64,000 nt of DNA from Streptomyces sp. NBC_00568 (GCF_026341855.1 NZ_JAPENW010000001.1:5819001-5883000), one strand, 5' to 3'; shown: positions 7,734-16,652, counted from the first letter of the stretch. Notes: generated by a model not told the origin, from the letters alone. Numbers and translations: made by a program.

Positions 7734-8713
7734 AGCGTGCTCCAGTCGTGATCGGGATAGTGGTGCACCGGGGCCGACACATCGTCGAGCGCCCGGCAGA
7801 TCTCGTCAGGAAGACTAAGGCTCTCCACTGACAACGCGGCCGTGAGCTGCTGCGCGTTGCGCGCGCCGACGATGGGGGCGCTGACCCCGGGCCGGTCGCG
7901 GACCCATGCGAGCGCCACCTGGAGCGCCGTCACGGCGAGCCCGTCCGCCGCGGTCGTCACCGCCTCCACGATGCTGCTCGCCGTGTCGTCGAGATAGGGC
8001 GCGACGAACGGCGCGAGGTGTTCGGAGCCGCCACGGGAGTCGGCCGGCGTCCCGTTGCGGTACTTGCCGGTGAGTACCCCGCGCCCCAGCGGCGAGGAGG
8101 GCAGCAGACCGATGCCCAGGTCGAGGGCGGCCGGCAGCACCTCCCGCTCGATGCCGCGCTGGAGCAGGGAGTACTCCATCTGCGTACTGGCCAGGCGAGT
8201 GCGTATGCCGGGAGCCGCGAGCTGCCAGGTGGCGGCCTTGGCGAGCTGCCAGCCGCAGAAGTTGGACACGCCCGCGTAGCGCGCGCGCCCGCTGCTGACG
8301 GCCAGGTCGAGGGCCTGGAGGGTCTCGTCCAGGGGCGTGTCGGGGTCGTAGGCGTGGACGTGCCACACGTCCACGTAGTCCGTGCCCAGGCGGGCGAGCG
8401 AGGCGTCCAGGGCCGCAAGCAGGTGGCTGCGCGAGCCGTCGAAGCGGCGGTCCGGGTCGCGCACGCTCCCCGCCTTCGTCGAGATGACCAGGTCCCGGCG
8501 CGGCACGAGCCCTTCCATGAGGCGTCCGAGGAGGTACTCGGCCTCCCCGTCGCCGTACACGTCCGCGGTGTCCACGAGGGTCCCGCCCGCTTCCCAGAAC
8601 GTCTTCAAGAGGTCCGCCGCGTCATGCTCGTCGGTGTCCCGCCCCCATGTGAGGGTGCCGAGTCCGATCCGGGACACACGCAGGCCGGTACGGCCGAGAT
8701 GCCTCTGCTCCAT
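7730..8713 (-). CDS. Aldo/keto reductase
   Basis: A 327-residue NADPH-dependent aldo/keto reductase fold. Visible are the start MEQRHLGRTGLRVSRIGLGT, the catalytic Asp-Tyr pair in LVDTADVYGDGEAE, a Lys in VISTKAG, a catalytic His in DVWHVHAYD, and a C-terminal NADP loop with APIVGARNAQQL. It reduces aldehydes or ketones; the natural substrate is unknown. Stop and start codons overlap with the RecD2-like gene, forming a two-gene operon. The ATG at 8713 has no clear ribosome site but has a -10 hexamer eight bases upstream. Confidence 0.9.
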   Translation of the reverse strand: MEQRHLGRTGLRVSRIGLGTLTWGRDTDEHDAADLLKTFWEAGGTLVDTADVYGDGEAEYLLGRLMEGLVPRRDLVISTKAGSVRDPDRRFDGSRSHLLAALDASLARLGTDYVDVWHVHAYDPDTPLDETLQALDLAVSSGRARYAGVSNFCGWQLAKAATWQLAAPGIRTRLASTQMEYSLLQRGIEREVLPAALDLGIGLLPSSPLGRGVLTGKYRNGTPADSRGGSEHLAPFVAPYLDDTASSIVEAVTTAADGLAVTALQVALAWVRDRPGVSAPIVGARNAQQLTAALSVESLSLPDEICRALDDVSAPVHHYPDHDWSTL

Positions 8714-8721
8714 GGACGCCG

Positions 8722-8727
8722 AGATTA
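8722..8727 (-). promoter_or_regulatory. -10 element of the reductase/RecD2-like operon
   Basis: On the minus strand TAATCT lies eight bases before the ATG at 8713, consistent with a leaderless transcript. Confidence 0.5.
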
Positions 8728-8928
8728 CTGTCCGACACCGGCCCCGTGGGGGCCTGTGGACAACCGAAGTTCCATGGATTGCCGCACGTGACGACCGGTG
8801 ACGCCGGGCAGCGGCCGGGACCCGCGTACACGGTCGGACACGAGGGGCCGCGCCGGGCGGCGTGCCGGTGTCCCGCCCCCGTGCCGAGAAGGCGAACGTG
8901 CCGCCCCCCGCCCGGGACGCACGCACGC

Positions 8929-8934
8929 TAGGGT
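8929..8934 (+). promoter_or_regulatory. -10 element upstream of LLM oxidoreductase
   Basis: TAGGGT, the common Streptomyces -10 form, about 42 bases before the start codon. A leader with an AAGGGGAA ribosome site follows. Confidence 0.5.
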
Positions 8935-8976
8935 CTCGGACAAAGGGACGTTACTGATCGGTAAGGGGAATCGGCC

Positions 8977-10032
8977 ATGCAGCTCGGCATCAACCTCGGC
9001 TACTGGGGCGCCGGAATGGACGGGGACAATCTCGCCGTCGCCCAGGAGGCCGACCGGCTCGGATACGCCGTCTGCTGGGCCGCCGAGGCCTATGGCTCCG
9101 ACGCGGCCACCGTGCTCAGCTGGGTCGCCGCCCAGACCGAACGCATCGACGTCGGTTCGGCCATCTTCCAGATCCCGGCCCGGCAGCCCGCGATGACCGC
9201 GATGACCGCCGCGACCCTCGACTCGCTGTCGGGCGGCCGTTTCCGCCTCGGCCTCGGCGTCTCCGGACCGCAGGTCTCCGAGGGCTGGTACGGCGTCAAG
9301 TTCGACAAGCCGCTGGCCCGCACCCGTGAGTACGTGGAGATCGTGCGCAAGGCGATGACGCGCGAGCGGCTGTCGTTCGAGGGTGAGCACTGGACCCTGC
9401 CGCTGCCGGGCGGTCCGGGCAAGCCGCTGAAGCTGACCGTGCACCCGGAGCGCGAGCACATCCCGCTCTACGTCGCCGCGATCGGCCCCAAGAACCTGGA
9501 GCAGACCGGCGAGATCGCCGACGGCGCGCTGCTGATCTTCCCCTCGGCCGAGCACCTCGAGGACACCGCGATCAAATACCTGCGCGCGGGCCGGGAGAAG
9601 GCCGGGAAGACGATGGAGGGCTTCGACGTCTGCCCGACCCTTCCGCTCGCCCTCGGCGACGACAAGGACGTCACGGCGCTCGCCGACATGTTCCGCCCGT
9701 ACACCGCGCTGTACGTCGGCGGCATGGGCAGCCGCAAGCAGAACTTCTACAACCAGCTCGCCCAGCGCATGGGCTACGAGAAGGAAGCCGCCGAGATCCA
9801 GGACAAGTACCTGTCCGGCGACAAGGAGGGCGCCGCGGCCGCCATCCCGCACGCGCTGATCGACCAGACGACCCTGCTCGGCTCGGTGGACCGCATCGCC
9901 GACCGCATGCAGGCGTACGCCGCGGCCGGGGTCACCACTCTCACGCTGGCGCCCGCGGGCTTCACGCTGGAGGACCGGATCGCCTCGCTGCGGGCCGGCT
10001 CCGACGCTCTGGAGCGCGCCGGACTCGCGTAA
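8977..10032 (+). CDS. LLM class F420-dependent oxidoreductase
   Basis: A 351-residue luciferase-like TIM barrel. Family signatures are MQLGINLGYWG, the AAEAYGSDAATVLSWVAAQT segment, RFRLGLGVSGPQVSEGWYG, and a nonprolyl cis-peptide/F420-binding region around LYVAAIGPKNLEQTGEIADG. Members use reduced F420 (or FMN) to act on diverse small molecules; the start of the protein matches the mycobacterial-type F420 subgroup. Single-gene unit with its own promoter and a downstream hairpin. Substrate not deducible. Confidence 0.88.
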   Translation: MQLGINLGYWGAGMDGDNLAVAQEADRLGYAVCWAAEAYGSDAATVLSWVAAQTERIDVGSAIFQIPARQPAMTAMTAATLDSLSGGRFRLGLGVSGPQVSEGWYGVKFDKPLARTREYVEIVRKAMTRERLSFEGEHWTLPLPGGPGKPLKLTVHPEREHIPLYVAAIGPKNLEQTGEIADGALLIFPSAEHLEDTAIKYLRAGREKAGKTMEGFDVCPTLPLALGDDKDVTALADMFRPYTALYVGGMGSRKQNFYNQLAQRMGYEKEAAEIQDKYLSGDKEGAAAAIPHALIDQTTLLGSVDRIADRMQAYAAAGVTTLTLAPAGFTLEDRIASLRAGSDALERAGLA

Positions 10033-10051
10033 CCGCGCCGGGAAAGTTCTG

Positions 10052-10092
10052 CGGCCGTGGTGGGGGCTCGGGGGTCTTCCCCGCCACGGCCG
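10052..10092 (+). terminator. Terminator after LLM oxidoreductase
   Basis: CGGCCGTGG pairs with CCACGGCCG (9 bp). The loop itself contains a G-run/C-run pairing, giving a long composite hairpin 20 bases after the stop codon. Confidence 0.6.
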
Positions 10093-10246
10093 TCACAGGG
10101 AACAACGCGTCGACGGTCCCTTGGTTACGCGCTCGGGCCCGCTTCGTCGTCCATCGTTCGGCGGATTTGTCCGACACATCGGTTGCCGGGTCGCGGACAT
10201 CCCATTTGACTCGTTTTCTGCACAACCCTGCAGAGAGGTGTCAGAG

Positions 10247-11035
10247 ATGCTTTCCGCCAAGAGTCTGTTCCAGGAGATTCTCGACAACGACCAGTCGTAC
10301 CGGCTCTTCTGCTCCATCGCCGCCAGCGGGGAGGCGCAGGGGGGCTGGGAGAACGCCCGGATCGCCGCGCTGGTCCCGGCGAGCGAACGCGCGCTCGCCC
10401 CCAGGATCGCCCGGCACGGCGCCGACGAGGACAAGCACGGGCGGATCTTCAACGCCCTCATGAAGAAGCGCGGCCTCGAACCGGTCGAGATCCCGCCCGA
10501 CACCGACTACACCATGCTCCTGGAGCGGTACGGCATCGGTCTGGCGCACGAGAAGCTCAAGGACGACCAGCCGCTCACCGTGCAGGACATCGTCACCTAT
10601 CTCGCCCACAGCCGGGTGACCGAACAGCGCGCCTCCGAGCAGATGGACCTGCTGCGCAAACACTTCGCCGACCACCCCGAGATCGGCCGCGCGGTGAAGA
10701 TGATCTCGGGCGACGAGGACAACCACCTCGCGTACTGCCACGAGGAACTGCTGCGCTTCGCGCACGACGGTCATGGCCGCGCCATCCAGCGGACCCTGCG
10801 CGAGTGCGCGCTCGCCGAGATCCGCATCTACCGGGACGTCAGCCTCGCCGTGATGGCCCACATGGGCCGCATCCTCGGCTGGTCCAGGGCCAGGGCCGCG
10901 GTCCTCGCCGCGGGCATCCACGCCGTGTACGCCTACGAGCGGGCCGCGGGCTGGCGCCGGATGGTCTCCCTGAAGATGCCCGAACGGCGTGGGGCGCTGG
11001 ACGGCCCCGCCACGGCGTCACCGGAATTCGCCTGA
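10247..11035 (+). CDS. Ferritin-like di-iron domain protein
   Basis: A 262-residue all-helical protein with two E-x-x-H elements, EDKH (E61-H64) and GDEDNH. Further Glu residues lie in VTEQRASEQ and CHEELL, and together they form a ferritin/rubrerythrin-type metal site. No signal peptide. It could be an oxidase, hydroxylase or iron-binding stress protein; the family is conserved in Streptomyces but uncharacterised to my knowledge. The ATG at 10247 follows AGAGGTG; longer in-frame starts run through promoter-like sequence. Convergent with corA. Confidence 0.8.
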   Translation: MLSAKSLFQEILDNDQSYRLFCSIAASGEAQGGWENARIAALVPASERALAPRIARHGADEDKHGRIFNALMKKRGLEPVEIPPDTDYTMLLERYGIGLAHEKLKDDQPLTVQDIVTYLAHSRVTEQRASEQMDLLRKHFADHPEIGRAVKMISGDEDNHLAYCHEELLRFAHDGHGRAIQRTLRECALAEIRIYRDVSLAVMAHMGRILGWSRARAAVLAAGIHAVYAYERAAGWRRMVSLKMPERRGALDGPATASPEFA

Positions 11036-11169
11036 CCCCACCCGGCCTCCACCCCACCCGGCCCCCGCCCGGACCTGACCTCCACCCGCGCCCGGCCGCC
11101 GTCAGGACGGGCCCGCGTACGCGCCCGGACCACCCGGACCCGCACCGGGCGGACCCGTACGCGTCCCGA

Positions 11170-12177
11170 CTACAGCCAGCCCCGCCGCTTGAAGAGCCGG
11201 AACAGCCCGAACTCCAGCACGACCATGCACCCGACCACCGCCGGATACGACCACACCCAGTGCAGTTCGGGCATGTGGTCGAAGTTCATCCCGTAGATCC
11301 CGGCGATCATCGTCGGGACGGCCGCCATGGCCGCCCACGCGGAGATCTTCCGCATGTCGTCGTTCTGCCGCACGCTCATCTGCGCGAGGTGTGCCGAGAG
11401 GATGTCGGACACCAGCCGGTCCAGGCCCTCCACGGACTCGTTGACGCGCAGCAGGTGGTCGTTGACGTCGCGGAAGAAGGGCTGCGCCTTGCCGTTCACG
11501 AACGGCACGGCCGTCGAGGCGAGGCCCGAGCCCGAGAGCCGGGCCAGCGGCACCGCCAGCGGGACCGTGGCCCTGCGGAACTCCTGCACCTGCCGCTTGA
11601 AGGCGTAGATCCGCGACGCGGTGTTCCGCCCGCCGCCGAGCTGCGGCGAGAAGACCTCCGCCTCCAGCTCCTCCAGGTCGGTGCCGAGCTCGGTCGCCAC
11701 TTCCAGGTAGTGGTCCACGGTGGCGTCCGCGATCGAGTAGAGCACCGCCGTCGGCCCGTGCCGCAGGGTCTCGGGGTCCGACTCCAGACGCTGCCGGACC
11801 GCCGCGAGGGGCGACTCCTCGCCGTGCCGCACGGTCACCACGAACGAGTCACCGACGAAGACCATGACCTCGCCGGAGGAGACGGCATCGCTCTCCGGCT
11901 CGTACGACACCGGTTTGAGGACCATGAAGAGCGAGTCCTCGTACACCTCCAGCTTGGGGCGCTGATGGGCCTTGAGGGCGTCCTCGACCGCCAGCGGATG
12001 CAGCCCGAACTCCTCCGTGACGAGGTCGAACTCCTTCTCCGTGGGCTCGTGCAGGCCGATCCACACGAAGGCGTCGCCCCCGGCGCGGCACTGGGCCAGG
12101 GCGTCGGAGAGGTCGTCGGGGCCCTCCGTCCGCCGCCCGGCACGGTAGATGGCACAGTCGACGATCACGGAGCGCAT
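11170..12177 (-). CDS. corA: CorA-type Mg2+/Co2+ transporter
   Basis: 335 residues: a large cytosolic N-terminal funnel domain (1-275), then two C-terminal membrane helices (about 277-295 and 309-328). The signature YGMN lies at 295-298, followed by the MPELHW periplasmic loop. The tail is basic (LFKRRGWL). CorA pentamers conduct Mg2+, Co2+ or Ni2+; some relatives (ZntB) export zinc, which cannot be excluded. The ATG at 12177 was chosen over an upstream in-frame start because the conserved N-terminus begins with MRSVIVDCAIY. It diverges from the phosphatase gene. Confidence 0.92.
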   Translation of the reverse strand: MRSVIVDCAIYRAGRRTEGPDDLSDALAQCRAGGDAFVWIGLHEPTEKEFDLVTEEFGLHPLAVEDALKAHQRPKLEVYEDSLFMVLKPVSYEPESDAVSSGEVMVFVGDSFVVTVRHGEESPLAAVRQRLESDPETLRHGPTAVLYSIADATVDHYLEVATELGTDLEELEAEVFSPQLGGGRNTASRIYAFKRQVQEFRRATVPLAVPLARLSGSGLASTAVPFVNGKAQPFFRDVNDHLLRVNESVEGLDRLVSDILSAHLAQMSVRQNDDMRKISAWAAMAAVPTMIAGIYGMNFDHMPELHWVWSYPAVVGCMVVLEFGLFRLFKRRGWL

Positions 12178-12253
12178 TCTCCCGTCGTTCCGGCCCGGCC
12201 GCACTCCGGGCACCGCTTTTCCCAGGGCCGGCCGGCTCCGCGAGCCGTCCGTT

Positions 12254-12259
12254 TACGCT
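12254..12259 (+). promoter_or_regulatory. -10 element, predicted leaderless mRNA
   Basis: TACGCT is followed by seven bases and the ATG at 12267; no ribosome site intervenes. Confidence 0.5.
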
Positions 12260-12266
12260 GGGCCGC

Positions 12267-12953
12267 ATGCCCACCCTGATCCTCGTCCGGCACGGACGCT
12301 CCACCGCCAACACCGCGGGACTGCTCGCCGGCTGGACACCCGGCGTGGCCCTCGACGAGCGCGGCACCCAGCAGGCCGCCGCCCTTCCGGGGCGGCTCGC
12401 CGGGCTGCCGATCGCCGAGGTCGTCACCAGCCCCCTCCAGCGCTGCCAGGAGACCGTCCAGCCGCTGCTGGAGGCCCGCCCCGAGGTCCCGGCGCACACC
12501 GAGGAGCGCATCGGAGAGGCCCACTACGGCGACTGGTCGGGCCGCAAGCTCGCCGAACTGAAGGACGAGCCGCTGATGGAGGTCGTCCAGGCGCATCCGT
12601 CCGCGGCCGCGTTCCCGGGCGGCGAATCGATGCGGGCCATGCAGACCCGGGCCGCCGAGGCCGTGCGCGAGTGGAACGCGCGCGTGGAGCGCGACCACGG
12701 AAGCGACGCGGTCTACCTGATGTGTTCGCACGGCGACATCATCAAGTCGCTCGTCGCCGACGCACTCGGACTTCATCTGGACCTCTTCCAACGGATCTCT
12801 GTCGAACCGTGTTCCATCACCGCGATCCGTTACACCCGGTTGAGGCCTTTTCTCGTACGTCTCGGGGACACCGGTGATTTCGCGTCCCTCGCGCCGCGCG
12901 AGGAACCCCCGAGCGGCGACGCTCCGGTCGGGGGCGGTGCGGGCGCACCGTGA
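12267..12953 (+). CDS. Histidine phosphatase family protein (MSMEG_4193-type)
   Basis: A 228-residue member of the phosphoglycerate-mutase-like histidine phosphatases. LVRHGRS carries the phospho-accepting His (H9), with Arg in TSPLQRCQET, Glu in GEAHYGDWSG, and a second His in CSHGDIIKS. I place it in the actinobacterial family first defined on M. smegmatis MSMEG_4193. That family usually sits beside a DUF3090 gene, an SCO1664-type gene and mshC, exactly as here. It would dephosphorylate a small molecule. The physical cluster suggests a shared, undescribed pathway step. Confidence 0.87.
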   Translation: MPTLILVRHGRSTANTAGLLAGWTPGVALDERGTQQAAALPGRLAGLPIAEVVTSPLQRCQETVQPLLEARPEVPAHTEERIGEAHYGDWSGRKLAELKDEPLMEVVQAHPSAAAFPGGESMRAMQTRAAEAVREWNARVERDHGSDAVYLMCSHGDIIKSLVADALGLHLDLFQRISVEPCSITAIRYTRLRPFLVRLGDTGDFASLAPREEPPSGDAPVGGGAGAP

Positions 12954-12966
12954 TCGTCGGCCGCAG

Positions 12967-12972
12967 TAGGGT
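12967..12972 (+). promoter_or_regulatory. -10 element upstream of DUF3090 gene
   Basis: TAGGGT about 100 bases before the DUF3090 start. It suggests an extra promoter inside the phosphatase-mshC cluster. Confidence 0.4.
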
Positions 12973-13073
12973 GAAGCGGTCGAACCAGCACAGTAGTTGT
13001 CAGCGAGTTCTCAGCAGCCGATGCGGCCCGGCGCAGTCAGCCGGTCCCCATGCCGATTCAATGGAGACAGGAC

Positions 13074-13664
13074 GTGTCCCGTCAGGTGTTCCTCTACGAC
13101 CCCCCGGACCGTTTCGTGGCCGGTACGGTCGGGTTGCCCGGGCGCCGTACCTTCTTCCTGCAGGCGTCCTCGGGCCCCCGGGTGACCAGCGTGGCCCTGG
13201 AGAAGACCCAGGTCGCCGCGCTCGCCGAGCGGATGGACGAGCTCCTCGACGAGGTCGTCCGGCGGACCGGCGGCAGCGCCCCGGTCCCGGCGATGGCCTC
13301 CACCGAGGTGTCCGACACCGCGCCCCTCGACACACCCGTGGAGGAGGAGTTCCGGGTCGGCACCATGGCCCTGGCCTGGGACGGTGACGAGCAGCGCATG
13401 ATCGTCGAGGCGCAGGCGCTCGTGGAACTCGAGGCCGACTCCGACGAGGACCTCGCGGAGGCCGAGGAGCGGCTGCTCCAGGACGAGGAGAACGGTCCGC
13501 CGATGCTCCGGGTCCGGCTCACCGGCGTGCAGGCCCGGGCCTTCGCCAAGCGCGCGCTCGACGTCGTCAACGCCGGCCGGCCGCCCTGCCCGCTGTGCAG
13601 TCTCCCGCTCGACCCGGAAGGACACGTATGTCCGCGCCAGAACGGATACCGCCGCGGAGCGTGA
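13074..13664 (+). CDS. DUF3090 family protein
   Basis: A 196-residue conserved actinobacterial protein starting MSRQVFLYDPPDRFVAG. The centre is an acidic segment (EADSDEDLAEAEE). The C-terminal zinc ribbon holds CPLC and GHVCPRQNG, a likely C-x2-C...H/C metal site. Biochemical role unknown. The GTG at 13074 has a GGAGA site seven bases upstream and matches the family N-terminus, unlike the ATG at 13050. Its end overlaps the next gene by 37 bases, so the two are probably co-translated. Confidence 0.85.
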   Translation: MSRQVFLYDPPDRFVAGTVGLPGRRTFFLQASSGPRVTSVALEKTQVAALAERMDELLDEVVRRTGGSAPVPAMASTEVSDTAPLDTPVEEEFRVGTMALAWDGDEQRMIVEAQALVELEADSDEDLAEAEERLLQDEENGPPMLRVRLTGVQARAFAKRALDVVNAGRPPCPLCSLPLDPEGHVCPRQNGYRRGA

Positions 13665-14455
13665 CGACCGCCGAGCTGCTCGCCCGGGGCGAGCTGAAGG
13701 TCCGCGGACAGATCCGTGAGGCCTCGAACGCGGTGCTCTACTGCTCCGTGTCGTACGAGGGCCGCGAGGCGCTCTGCGTCTACAAGCCCGTCGCGGGCGA
13801 GCGGCCTCTGTGGGACTTCCCCGACGGCACGCTCGCCCAGCGCGAGGTCGCCGCGTACGAGGTCTCCGAGGCGACCGGCTGGGGGCTCGTCCCCACCACG
13901 GTGCTGCGCGACGGGCCGTACGGCGAGGGCATGTGCCAGCTGTGGATCGAGTCCCCAGCCGCGCAGGACGGGGACGGCCTGCTCGCGCTCGTCGAGGGCG
14001 AGGAACCGGCCGAGGGCTGGAAGGCGATCGGCTTCGCCGAGGTCGGCGAGGGCGAGACGGCACTGCTCGTGCACGCCGACGACGCCCGGCTGCGGCGGCT
14101 CGCCGTCCTCGACGCCGTGATCAACAACGCGGACCGCAAGGGCGGCCATCTGCTGCCCGCGGGGGAGGGCCGCCTCTTCGGCATCGACCACGGGGTCACC
14201 TTCAACGCCGAGAACAAACTGCGCACGCTGCTGTGGGGCTGGGCCGGGGAGCCGCTGACGCCGGAGGCACTGGAGGTCCTCACCTCCCTGCGCGACGGCC
14301 TGGCGCCGGGCGCACCGCTGGCCACCCGCTTGGCCGAACTCGTCACCGCCGCCGAGATCGACGCCACACGCGCGCGGGTCGATGGGATGCTCGCCTCCGG
14401 GAAGCACCCGGAGCCGAGCGGGGAATGGCCCGCGATCCCCTGGCCGCCGGTGTAG
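13628..14455 (+). CDS. SCO1664 family kinase-fold protein
   Basis: 275 residues. The sequence resembles the PI3/4-kinase/HipA-like fold: a Lys in VYKPVAGERPLWDFP (K53), a catalytic-loop-like VLDAVINNADRKGGHLL (162-176, D169, H174), and a metal-binding GIDHGVTF (D187). I recognise it as the SCO1664 family, named for the S. coelicolor protein. Function unproved; phosphotransfer to a small molecule or protein is inferred from these residues. It overlaps the DUF3090 gene and precedes mshC, with a phosphatase two genes upstream. Confidence 0.85.
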   Translation: MSAPERIPPRSVTTAELLARGELKVRGQIREASNAVLYCSVSYEGREALCVYKPVAGERPLWDFPDGTLAQREVAAYEVSEATGWGLVPTTVLRDGPYGEGMCQLWIESPAAQDGDGLLALVEGEEPAEGWKAIGFAEVGEGETALLVHADDARLRRLAVLDAVINNADRKGGHLLPAGEGRLFGIDHGVTFNAENKLRTLLWGWAGEPLTPEALEVLTSLRDGLAPGAPLATRLAELVTAAEIDATRARVDGMLASGKHPEPSGEWPAIPWPPV

Positions 14456-14553
14456 CGCTCGTCGGCACGTGTGCACGGCGCGGGGGTGTCGCGCAAGAGG
14501 GCCTTCCCGGCCATAAGGCGCTGGCCGGTTCGTATACGGAAGTTCCGTCCGGT

Positions 14554-14559
14554 TAGTCT
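14554..14559 (+). promoter_or_regulatory. -10 element of mshC, leaderless
   Basis: TAGTCT, six bases, then the ATG at 14566. No ribosome site present. Confidence 0.6.
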
Positions 14560-14565
14560 CATGAC

Positions 14566-15795
14566 ATGTATGCCTGGCCCGCTTCTGAGGTCCCCGCCCT
14601 GCCTGGCGAGGGCCGCGACCTCCGGATCCACGACACCGCGACCGGTGGGCTCATCACCCTCGACCCCGGTCCCGTCGCCCGTATCTACGTCTGCGGCATC
14701 ACGCCGTACGACGCGACCCATCTGGGTCACGCGGCGACCTACAACGCGTTCGACCTCGTGCAGCGCGTGTGGCTCGACACCAAGCGGCAGGTTCATTACG
14801 TCCAGAACGTCACGGACGTCGACGACCCGCTGCTGGAGCGGGCCGAGCGCGACGGCGTCGACTGGGTCGGACTCGCCGAGAAGGAGACCGCCCTCTTCCG
14901 CGAGGACATGACCGCCCTGCGGATGCTGCCGCCGCGCCACTACATAGGCGCCGTCGAGGCGATACCCGGCATCGTGCCGCTCGTCGAGCGGCTGCGGGAC
15001 GCCGGAGCGGCGTACGAGCTCGACGGCGACGTGTACTTCTCCGTGGAGTCCGACCCCGCCTTCGGCAAGGTGTCCAACCTGGACGCCGCGACGATGCGCC
15101 TGCTCTCCGCGGAGCGGGGCGGCGACCCGGACCGGCCGGGGAAGAAGAACCCCCTCGACCCGATGCTGTGGATGGCCGCCCGCGAGGGCGAGCCGAGCTG
15201 GGACGGCGGCTCGCTGGGCCGCGGCCGGCCCGGCTGGCACATCGAGTGCGTCGCGATCGCCCTCGACCACCTGGGAATGGGCTTCGACGTCCAGGGCGGC
15301 GGTTCCGATCTCGCCTTCCCGCACCACGAGATGGGCGCCTCGCACGCCCAGGTGCTGACCGGCGAGTTCCCCATGGCCAAGGCGTACGTCCACGCCGGCA
15401 TGGTCGCGCTGCACGGCGAGAAGATGTCGAAGTCCAAGGGCAACCTCGTCTTCGTGTCCCGTCTGCGGCACGACGGGGTCGACCCGGCCGCCATCCGTCT
15501 CGCTCTGCTCGCGCACCACTACCGGGCCGACTGGGAGTGGACGGACGCCGTCCTCGAAGAGGCCGTCGCGCGCCTGGCGAACTGGCGGGCCGCGGTGTCC
15601 CGGCCCGACGGGCCGTCCGCCGACGCGCTCGTCGAGGAGATCCGCACCGCGCTCGCCGAGGACCTCGACGCACCGGCCGCGCTCGCCGCCGTCGACCGCT
15701 GGGCAGCGCTCCAGCACGAGACGGGCGGCACGGACGAGGGCGCCCCCGGCGTCGTGTCGCGGGCCGTCGACGCCCTCATGGGCGTGGCGCTGTAA
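14566..15795 (+). CDS. mshC: Cysteine:GlcN-Ins ligase (mycothiol biosynthesis)
   Basis: 409 residues. Class I aminoacyl-tRNA-synthetase-like ligase that joins cysteine (via cysteinyl-AMP) to GlcN-inositol, the penultimate step of mycothiol synthesis. Visible: YVCGITPYD with zinc ligand C43, HLGH (52-55, the HIGH box), WHIECVAIAL, the zinc ligands in FPHHEMGASH, and the KMSKS box at 286-290. It is shorter than true CysRS (no C-terminal anticodon domain), which separates MshC from CysS. Predicted leaderless start; a 14-bp terminator follows. Confidence 0.96.
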   Translation: MYAWPASEVPALPGEGRDLRIHDTATGGLITLDPGPVARIYVCGITPYDATHLGHAATYNAFDLVQRVWLDTKRQVHYVQNVTDVDDPLLERAERDGVDWVGLAEKETALFREDMTALRMLPPRHYIGAVEAIPGIVPLVERLRDAGAAYELDGDVYFSVESDPAFGKVSNLDAATMRLLSAERGGDPDRPGKKNPLDPMLWMAAREGEPSWDGGSLGRGRPGWHIECVAIALDHLGMGFDVQGGGSDLAFPHHEMGASHAQVLTGEFPMAKAYVHAGMVALHGEKMSKSKGNLVFVSRLRHDGVDPAAIRLALLAHHYRADWEWTDAVLEEAVARLANWRAAVSRPDGPSADALVEEIRTALAEDLDAPAALAAVDRWAALQHETGGTDEGAPGVVSRAVDALMGVAL

Positions 15796-15814
15796 CCGGT
15801 CGCCGTACGCAGTC

Positions 15815-15846
15815 GGGCGCCGGGCGGAGTGATCCGCCCGGCGCCC
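15815..15846. terminator. Bidirectional terminator after mshC
   Basis: GGGCGCCGGGCGGA and TCCGCCCGGCGCCC form a perfect 14-bp stem with a GTGA loop between convergent genes. Confidence 0.88.
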
Positions 15847-15879
15847 TGTGCGTGGAGCGGTCCGCCGCTCCGGCCTCTG

Positions 15880-16590
15880 CTACTGCCGGTTCACGATCAC
15901 GGCCTGGAGGGTGTTGGTGCCCGAGTCGTAGATCCCGATGACCTGCTGCCCGAAGGCGAAGGCCTCCTGGACCTCGTCATGCGTGACCTGGTTCGGGTTC
16001 ACGAGCTGACGCCAGGCGTTGTCGATGAACAGGTAGAGGATCGACGGCTGTCCCGGCAGCGGGGTGACGACGTCCCAGAACTTCGTGGCGACGCCGCTCA
16101 CGAGCGCCGCACGCTCGACGGCGCTCGGCAGCACGAGCGGCTGTCCCGGCTGCTGGGTCTGCTGCCCGCCGAGCTGCTGGAGAAGCTGCTGGTACGGCTG
16201 CTGCCGGCCCAGTTGCTGGAGCTGCTGCTGGAGGTGCGGCGGAATGTGCTGCTGCGGGATCTGGTGCTGCGGGAACTGCTGGCCGATGCCCTGCTGACCG
16301 ACGCCCTGCTGGAGGTACGGCTGCTGCATCTGCTGACCGATGCCCTGCGGCCCGTACGGCTGCTGCATGTGCTGGCCGATGCCCTGCGGCCCGTACGGCT
16401 GCTGCGCCTGCGTGCCGAGAGGCTGCTCCTGGCTCATGCCCTGCTGCGGTCCGAACTGCTGCTGTCCGTAGTCCTGCTGCGTCCCGAGGTGCTGCGGGGG
16501 AGCCGTGCTGGGGCCCTGCTGTCCCTGCTGAAGGCTGCCCTGCTGAAGGCCCTGCTGTCCCTGCTGGCTCATCTGGGGGATCGTGCTCAT
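15880..16590 (-). CDS. Glutamine-rich low-complexity protein with subtilase-shared C-terminal domain
   Basis: 236 residues. The first 155 are glutamine-, glycine- and proline-rich, including two exact-period 13-residue repeats (QQPYGPQGIGQ-x-M) near 63-88. The composition is that of a prion-like or phase-separating segment. Residues about 181-236 form a compact domain (ILYLFIDNAWRQLVNPN ... EAFAFG) that aligns by eye with the last 50 residues of the protease encoded just upstream (LRLYVSGAWRNLNNPS ... SAFAGG). The shared pattern is L-Y-x(2-4)-AWR-x-L-x-NP, then A-F-x-G, then a final beta strand. No signal peptide. The gap to the protease gene is 62 bases, so the two form an operon. I do not recognise the family. 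Confidence 0.85.
   Translation of the reverse strand: MSTIPQMSQQGQQGLQQGSLQQGQQGPSTAPPQHLGTQQDYGQQQFGPQQGMSQEQPLGTQAQQPYGPQGIGQHMQQPYGPQGIGQQMQQPYLQQGVGQQGIGQQFPQHQIPQQHIPPHLQQQLQQLGRQQPYQQLLQQLGGQQTQQPGQPLVLPSAVERAALVSGVATKFWDVVTPLPGQPSILYLFIDNAWRQLVNPNQVTHDEVQEAFAFGQQVIGIYDSGTNTLQAVIVNRQ
16321..16398 (-). repeat. 39-base in-frame tandem repeat
   Basis: Two 39-base copies (16321-16359, 16360-16398) differing at two bases encode the 13-residue repeats of the glutamine-rich protein. A third diverged unit precedes them in the coding sense. Confidence 0.85.
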
Positions 16591-16652
16591 GCGGGTGCCA
16601 CCTTCCATCAATGGTTGGTTGCGTTCCGTTTCGGTCCGGGAGGACCAGGTCC

